The translations under genes were made by a program, and so were the position numbers. A stretch of 7,773 nucleotides of DNA. It comes from Sulfuricurvum sp. (GTDB lineage Bacteria > Campylobacterota > Campylobacteria > Campylobacterales > Sulfurimonadaceae). A model generated the notes under the pieces. It searched no databases and had not been told where the DNA came from. It saw only the letters and a program-made list of their open reading frames with translations. The stretch is from contig DZBC01000099.1 of assembly GCA_022729835.1 (NCBI GenBank), forward strand, positions 1 through 7,773, read 5' to 3'. Numbering within the stretch: the first letter of the stretch is position 1; each line of letters opens with the position of its first letter. This document shows, piece after piece, positions 4,419 to 7,773 of the stretch.

Positions 4419-5565
4419 ATTTTCGCTAGATGAGATTTTGGGAGATGACCCGCTTGGGCTTCTAAGCGAGCCAAAACTCACAGCCGCGTCGCCCGATAAA
4501 GACGAGCGCCTGCTGGAGAGTTTTGAAGAGATCAACACTTTTGTGCAAAAGCGTGCGCGCGAGCCTCAAAGATCATCCGACATGTATGAGCGCACCTTAC
4601 ATGTAAGGCTTCAGGCACTGCGACAACATCCCGAAAAGATGGAGCATCTAAAGCCCTATGATCGGTTTCATCTCTTGCAAACGGTCTGCATCAACTCCAT
4701 CGACGATATTTTAAACGACGATGTTTTTGGATTGCTAGGCGGCGGTGATGAGGATATTTTTGCCTTAAAAAATATTCCCAAAAAGAGTGATATTGCTCAG
4801 CCCGATTATATTGCCGCTCGAAAAGCGTGCAAAGATTTTGAACAATACGAGCCTTTATTTAAAGAGGTTCACCATGATTTAAAAACAGGCAAGCGCTCAT
4901 TGGCAAAATTTGAAAAAGAGCAGGAGATTTACGAAAAAGAGTTTTATATTCTCAAAGAGGTGTTGGTCTATATCGCTTCAAAAGGGCACTTGGTTAAAAA
5001 AAATAAAAAAACCAATACAAGGCTACACTGTATTTATGAAAACGGTACGGAATCGGATGTCTTAATGCGCTCACTCTCAAGAGAGCTATACAGAGACGGC
5101 AAGCGTGTTTCGCGCCATGAAAACAAACTTCTTGAAAACCTGCAAACAATCGGCGAAAAAGATGAACAAAGCGGCTATATCTATATTTTGGAGTCCCTCA
5201 GCCGCGATGACACCATAGCAACGATCAAAAACCTCTACAAGATCGGTTACGCCACCACGGCGGTCAAAGAGCGCATCAAAAACGCGATCAACGAGCCGAC
5301 CTATCTAATGGCACCCGTGCGCATCGTCGCCGTGTATGAAACCTACAACATGAACACCCAAAAGTTTGAACAACTGATACACCGGTTCTTCGGCAAGGTG
5401 TGTCTGAATGTCGATATCTTCGGTGCCGACGGCGCGCGTTACACCCCACGAGAGTGGTTTATCGTACCACTAGAGGTTATTGAACAGGCTATTGAGCTGA
5501 TCATTTCGGGCGAGATCGTGAGCTACCGCTATGACGCGCAAAATGAAGCGTTGGTTTTGGCGTAG
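4411..5565 (+). CDS. GIY-YIG (T5orf172-type) nuclease with duplicated acidic motif
   Basis: A 384-aa protein with a C-terminal GIY-YIG superfamily nuclease domain of the T5orf172/MUG113 kind. GYIYIL is at 255-260 and LYKIGYA at 275-281, with R288 in VKERIKNA as the expected catalytic arginine. FEQLIHRFF has E320 and H324, and PREWF lies at 346-350. A conserved-looking ENGTES (210-215) with RSLSRELY (220-227) precedes it, and charged, probably coiled-coil helices span about 130-185. Residues 5-18 and 96-109 are two copies of an S-x-D-x-IL-x-DD-xx-GLL motif. It would be expected to cut DNA. The start ATG overlaps the helicase stop by 8 nt and the ribosome site is weak, so translation depends on the helicase gene. 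Codons 111-250 are visibly AT-richer than the nuclease domain. Confidence 0.88.
   Translation: MREFSLDEILGDDPLGLLSEPKLTAASPDKDERLLESFEEINTFVQKRAREPQRSSDMYERTLHVRLQALRQHPEKMEHLKPYDRFHLLQTVCINSIDDILNDDVFGLLGGGDEDIFALKNIPKKSDIAQPDYIAARKACKDFEQYEPLFKEVHHDLKTGKRSLAKFEKEQEIYEKEFYILKEVLVYIASKGHLVKKNKKTNTRLHCIYENGTESDVLMRSLSRELYRDGKRVSRHENKLLENLQTIGEKDEQSGYIYILESLSRDDTIATIKNLYKIGYATTAVKERIKNAINEPTYLMAPVRIVAVYETYNMNTQKFEQLIHRFFGKVCLNVDIFGADGARYTPREWFIVPLEVIEQAIELIISGEIVSYRYDAQNEALVLA
4597..4606. repeat. TTACATGTAA palindrome, copy 6 (inside a gene)
   Basis: A perfect copy, extended to CCTTACATGTAAGG (4595-4608, a 14-bp palindrome), inside the nuclease gene. It encodes the LHV of TLHVRL (about residues 63-65). 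It is the only perfect copy inside a full-length gene, so the site is tolerated in coding sequence. Confidence 0.9.
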
Positions 5566-5566
5566 T

Positions 5567-5580
5567 GGCGCCTCAGCGCC
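5567..5580. terminator. Possible hairpin terminator between convergent genes
   Basis: GGCGC-CTCA-GCGCC forms a 5-bp GC-only stem with a 4-nt loop just after the nuclease stop codon. It overlaps the lipoprotein stop codon on the other strand. On the plus strand it is followed by CTTTGTTG, a poor T-run. It could serve the nuclease transcript weakly; its use for the opposite strand is doubtful. Confidence 0.35.
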
Positions 5581-6106
5581 CTTTGTTGAACTCAAGAATC
5601 TTCAAATTGGCTTCGATCACGTCGGCGTAGATGGCGAGATCGTTGTAGTACTTCCCTTCAAAGCGGACATCCAGACCCTTTGAGCGGTCGTGACGGCGCA
5701 AAAGCTCCTCGATACGCGCGGTTTGCTCAGGGGTGAGGGCCACGTCGGCCAGCTCTTCGTAGATACCGTCCATCACGGGGCTACGCTTGATCTGCTTCTC
5801 TTCAAAAACAAAACTCATCTTTTCGCCCTTGCTGTTGACCAGATGGACGGTGTTGAAGTTGATGTAGCTTGCCGCTTTGTAATAAAAACGTACCCGCAGC
5901 GGATCGCCGTCAACCCCATAGAGTTCGAGCGTGTTGTTCATCAACGCAGGGTGGCGGTAGAATTTTTTGCCCGTGAATTTGTCGTTTTTTATATAGACGC
6001 CGCTCTCTTCGCTCACTTTTTGGTAGCCCTCGGGCACCGTGATTGATTCGATAGAGCATCCCACGCTCAGTATCGCAGCCAGAAGAAGGTGTACCGTTTT
6101 TTTCAT
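5573..6106 (-). CDS. Predicted lipoprotein of unknown function
   Basis: A 177-aa protein starting MKKTVHLLLAAILSVGCSIES. This is a positively charged start, a hydrophobic core and an SVGC lipobox with C17 as the lipid-anchored cysteine. The -3 serine is less usual but allowed. After processing it would be tethered to the inner or outer membrane facing the periplasm. The mature part has several strand-like segments (GKKFYRHPALMNNTLELYG, LRVRFYYKAASYINF), an acidic-basic helix (LTPEQTARIEELLRRHD) and a final YADVIEANLKILEF. I do not recognise a family. The ATG at 6104-6106 is 8 nt from AAAGG (6115-6119); the adjacent ATG codons at 6107-6109 and 6110-6112 are alternatives. It converges on the nuclease gene with a 7-bp gap. 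Confidence 0.8.
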   Translation of the reverse strand: MKKTVHLLLAAILSVGCSIESITVPEGYQKVSEESGVYIKNDKFTGKKFYRHPALMNNTLELYGVDGDPLRVRFYYKAASYINFNTVHLVNSKGEKMSFVFEEKQIKRSPVMDGIYEELADVALTPEQTARIEELLRRHDRSKGLDVRFEGKYYNDLAIYADVIEANLKILEFNKGR

Positions 6107-6142
6107 CATCATCGCCTTTATGATCGCATTAAAATTGTCGGC

Positions 6143-6148
6143 ATTATA
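6143..6148 (-). promoter_or_regulatory. Putative -10 box of the lipoprotein gene
   Basis: A perfect TATAAT on the minus strand, 36 bp upstream of the chosen ATG. No good -35 is seen. It lies in the 116-bp divergent region between the lipoprotein and nitroreductase genes. On the plus strand a TACAAT at 6195-6200 could serve the nitroreductase. Confidence 0.4.
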
Positions 6149-6218
6149 CTCAATTGAACCCCCAAAAGTATCGGCACAACCAAGCAAAACGCGCTACAAT
6201 CCGGCCCAAAAAGGAGCC

Positions 6219-6228
6219 TTACATGTAC
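6219..6228. repeat. Near-palindrome TTACATGTAC spanning a start codon
   Basis: Nine of ten positions match TTACATGTAA. Its central ATG (6223-6225) is the nitroreductase start codon, followed by TAC (Tyr). A DNA-binding factor specific for the palindrome would cover the translation start here. Confidence 0.6.
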
Positions 6229-6858
6229 CCGTCCGAAGCCAAAACCGCCTTACTCGAAGCCAGCGTCTTTCGCCACGCCTGCAAGCTCTTCGATACCCAA
6301 AAGCGCATCAGCGACGACGATATGCGCTTTTTGCTCGAAATCGCCAGACTTTCGCCGACCTCGTTTGGGATGCAGGGGGTGCGGCTCATCGTCATCACCG
6401 ACCCCGCGCTCAAAGCCGCCTTAAAACCCGCATGCTGGAACCAAAACCAGATCGACAGCTCTAGCCATCTCATCATCCTCACCACCCGCACCGCCGATTT
6501 AGAGCCCTACAGCGACTGGGTCAAAGCGCGTTTTGGCGACCGAGGGCTCGCAAAGGCCCAAGAGGAGGCCTACAACGACAAGTACAACGCCTTTCATCAA
6601 GAGCGACACACCCCTGTTTATGAGTGGGGCGCGCGCCAGTGCTACATCATCCTTGGCAACCTCATGAGCGCGAGCGCCATGATCGGCATCGACTCCTGCG
6701 CCATAGAGGGCTTTGAGAAAAACAAGGTAGAGAAAATTTTGGCGCTGGATACGCAGCGCGAAGAGGTCGCCGTGCTCTGCGCCCTTGGCTACCGCACGGG
6801 CGCCCAACCGCAAAAACAGCGCTTAGCGCTTGAGATGATTGCGGAGTTTCGGGCCTAA
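6223..6858 (+). CDS. NfsB-like FMN-dependent NAD(P)H nitroreductase
   Basis: A 211-aa protein of the nitroreductase superfamily, nearest in style to E. coli NfsB/dihydropteridine-reductase-like enzymes. RHACKLFD (17-24) corresponds to NfsB RHSTKAFD, whose Arg, Ser/Ala and Lys contact FMN phosphate. LSPTSFGMQGVRLIVI follows, then SHLIIL, and WGARQCYIILGNLMSASAMIG is the long dimer helix. DSCAIEGF matches the conserved P/A-IEGF loop near the flavin. Length is typical. Such enzymes are cytosolic homodimers that reduce nitroaromatics, quinones or pterins using NAD(P)H; the natural substrate is unclear. Start choice: AAGGAG (6211-6216) lies 6 nt before this ATG, while an upstream ATG at 6154 would add 23 residues with no family support. 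It converges on the next gene with a 16-bp gap. Confidence 0.9.
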   Translation: MYPSEAKTALLEASVFRHACKLFDTQKRISDDDMRFLLEIARLSPTSFGMQGVRLIVITDPALKAALKPACWNQNQIDSSSHLIILTTRTADLEPYSDWVKARFGDRGLAKAQEEAYNDKYNAFHQERHTPVYEWGARQCYIILGNLMSASAMIGIDSCAIEGFEKNKVEKILALDTQREEVAVLCALGYRTGAQPQKQRLALEMIAEFRA

Positions 6859-6862
6859 AGGC

Positions 6863-6872
6863 TTACATGTAA
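6863..6872. repeat. TTACATGTAA palindrome, copy 7, between convergent genes
   Basis: A perfect copy extended to the 14-bp palindrome GCTTACATGTAAGC (6861-6874). It occupies almost the whole 16-bp gap between the nitroreductase stop (6856-6858) and the stop of the opposite gene (6875-6877). The symmetric position would suit a bidirectional transcription block, but there is no T-run. Confidence 0.9.
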
Positions 6873-6874
6873 GC

Positions 6875-7773
6875 TCAATCGAGCAGATAGATCAACACTG
6901 CCGGATTGAGCGTTCGTGGATAGCTGCCGGGATTACTTGGGTCTGTTTTGGCCAGATACTCTTGGTAGTTCGTAAAGCCGTCTTTGTCCAAATCTCTGTA
7001 TTTATCCAACGCATCCCAATGCTTAAGACCGTAAAAAATCTCATAGTCATCTTCCATTCCGTCATTATCATCGTCGATCTCGGAGGGATCGCCGTTGAGT
7101 AAGCCATCTCCGTCGGCGTCCGCTTTGGGGCCATCAAGCGGATTTTCATCGGTCAGATCGCTAAAACCGTCTCCATCCACATCGCCTACCCCTACGCCCG
7201 AAACGCTAAAGGTGTAGTTGCCCTCATCGCTGTCGCTGCTAATAATCGAAACGACCGCAGTGAAGTTCCCCTCCGAGCGTGGCTCAAAAGCGATCGTAAA
7301 AGGAACATACTCAAACCCCGGAAGCGTCAATCCGTCCGCACGGCGGCTCAATATGAGCATCGGCTGCTCCGATACACGAAACGCATCACTGCCACTGATA
7401 CTAACATCGTAGATGATCAAATCGGAATCACCCTGATTGTTAATACGAAAGATGCGCTTATTAGAGTTAGAGGCATTTTCATCATAAATAAGCGCTCCAA
7501 ACACAGTGAAGTCTAGGCTTCTCGGAGTGTCGTCACCGCTGATAATTTCAAACGTGTTGCCAGTAACGTTGATCTCGGCCTGAGGGGCACGGACGCAGCG
7601 AACATAGGCGGTGAGCGTTTTATCCGCTACCGTATCGGCACCGAAATTGAAATCAACCCTTACCGCTTTAGAGGTATTGACATCCGTCGTTGAACTCCAG
7701 TGGTTGCCGATTTGACACGCCAAAAAGCCCTCATCGCCCACACTCAGAGCCGGATTGATCCGTGTATGATCCG
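6875..7773 (-). CDS. Secreted/surface multidomain protein: DUF1566 end, choice-of-anchor-D-like, Ca-binding repeats (partial)
   Basis: The last 298 residues are visible; the frame is open to the window edge with no stop, so the N-terminus and any signal peptide lie outside. The GTG at 7739-7741 is probably internal. Visible order: the end of a DUF1566 (Lcl C-terminal-like) domain with GNHWSSTT and the terminal YVRCVRAP (about 7586-7771). Next is a beta-rich domain of the choice-of-anchor-D/ASPM-SPD2-Hydin type (FRINNQGDSDLIIYDV, FTIAFEPRSEGNFTAVV, about 7190-7580). Then come DxDxDG calcium-binding repeats as in thrombospondin type 3 or EF-hand-like regions (VDGDGFSD, ADADGDGLLNGD, DDDNDGMEDDYE, DLDKDGFTNYQEY). 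The end is short and hydrophobic (NPAVLIYLLD). An extracellular or cell-surface role in adhesion or matrix binding is likely, with calcium-dependent folding. The precise function cannot be given. Confidence 0.85.
   Translation of the reverse strand, partial: DHTRINPALSVGDEGFLACQIGNHWSSTTDVNTSKAVRVDFNFGADTVADKTLTAYVRCVRAPQAEINVTGNTFEIISGDDTPRSLDFTVFGALIYDENASNSNKRIFRINNQGDSDLIIYDVSISGSDAFRVSEQPMLILSRRADGLTLPGFEYVPFTIAFEPRSEGNFTAVVSIISSDSDEGNYTFSVSGVGVGDVDGDGFSDLTDENPLDGPKADADGDGLLNGDPSEIDDDNDGMEDDYEIFYGLKHWDALDKYRDLDKDGFTNYQEYLAKTDPSNPGSYPRTLNPAVLIYLLD

Noticed and set aside
2496..5565. Type III restriction-modification system
   Set aside because: The helicase has Res-like motifs, but there is no Mod methyltransferase in the window, and the nuclease is a separate GIY-YIG protein and not the usual C-terminal PD-(D/E)XK domain.
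5690..6046. Plus-strand 118-codon frame opposite the lipoprotein gene
   Set aside because: The minus-strand frame has a lipoprotein signal, a ribosome site and a -10 box; the opposite frame has none of these.
6039..6464. Plus-strand 141-codon frame across the divergent promoter region and nitroreductase start
   Set aside because: It overlaps two better-supported genes, and its translation is rich in Arg, His and Pro, typical of a shifted frame.
1..7773. CRISPR array, tRNA or rRNA genes
   Set aside because: No regularly spaced repeats with unique spacers, no cloverleaf sequence and no rRNA segments were found on either strand.

Overview
The window looks like chromosomal accessory DNA from a Campylobacterota (Epsilonproteobacteria) member, in the style of Sulfurimonas, Sulfuricurvum or Sulfurovum. 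The basis is soft: weak -35 boxes with good TATAAT-type -10 boxes, mid-range GC with patches of high AT, and the mix of gene families. No rRNA, tRNA or housekeeping marker is present to confirm it.

Left third (1-2451): a toxin-antitoxin (TA) island. A 143-bp perfect direct repeat (1-143 and 1700-1842) brackets two TA modules. One is a Phd/YefM-like antitoxin with a MazF-like toxin on the minus strand (182-752). The other is a DUF4160/DUF2442 pair on the plus strand (933-1418). Each repeat copy carries the promoter region, ribosome site and first eight codons of a small secreted-protein gene. The complete gene is at 1530-1724; the left copy runs off the window. A 31-bp repeat (850-880 and 1471-1501) flanks the DUF4160/DUF2442 pair, and its right copy lies inside a 70-bp imperfect inverted repeat resembling REP/RAYT-type elements. 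A third TA module (1917-2451, PemK/MazF-like toxin) follows on the plus strand.

Centre (2496-5565): two overlapping genes encoding a superfamily 2 helicase (640 aa) and a GIY-YIG/T5orf172-type nuclease (384 aa). They lie 44 bp behind the third TA module on the same strand. This is the best candidate in the window for an uncharacterised defence or nucleic-acid-processing system. The nuclease carries a duplicated acidic-hydrophobic motif (SxDxIL-x-DD-xx-GLL) that may be a docking site for a partner.

Right third (5573-7773): a predicted lipoprotein (minus), divergent from an NfsB-like FMN nitroreductase (plus). The nitroreductase converges on a large secreted or surface protein (minus, N-terminus outside the window) with a DUF1566 end, a choice-of-anchor-D-like domain and thrombospondin-3/EF-hand-like calcium repeats.

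The palindrome TTACATGTAA occurs seven times perfectly and twice with one mismatch in 7.8 kb, mostly in intergenic gaps. Chance would give about 0.01 copies, so it is a real iterated element of this region, perhaps of the genome.
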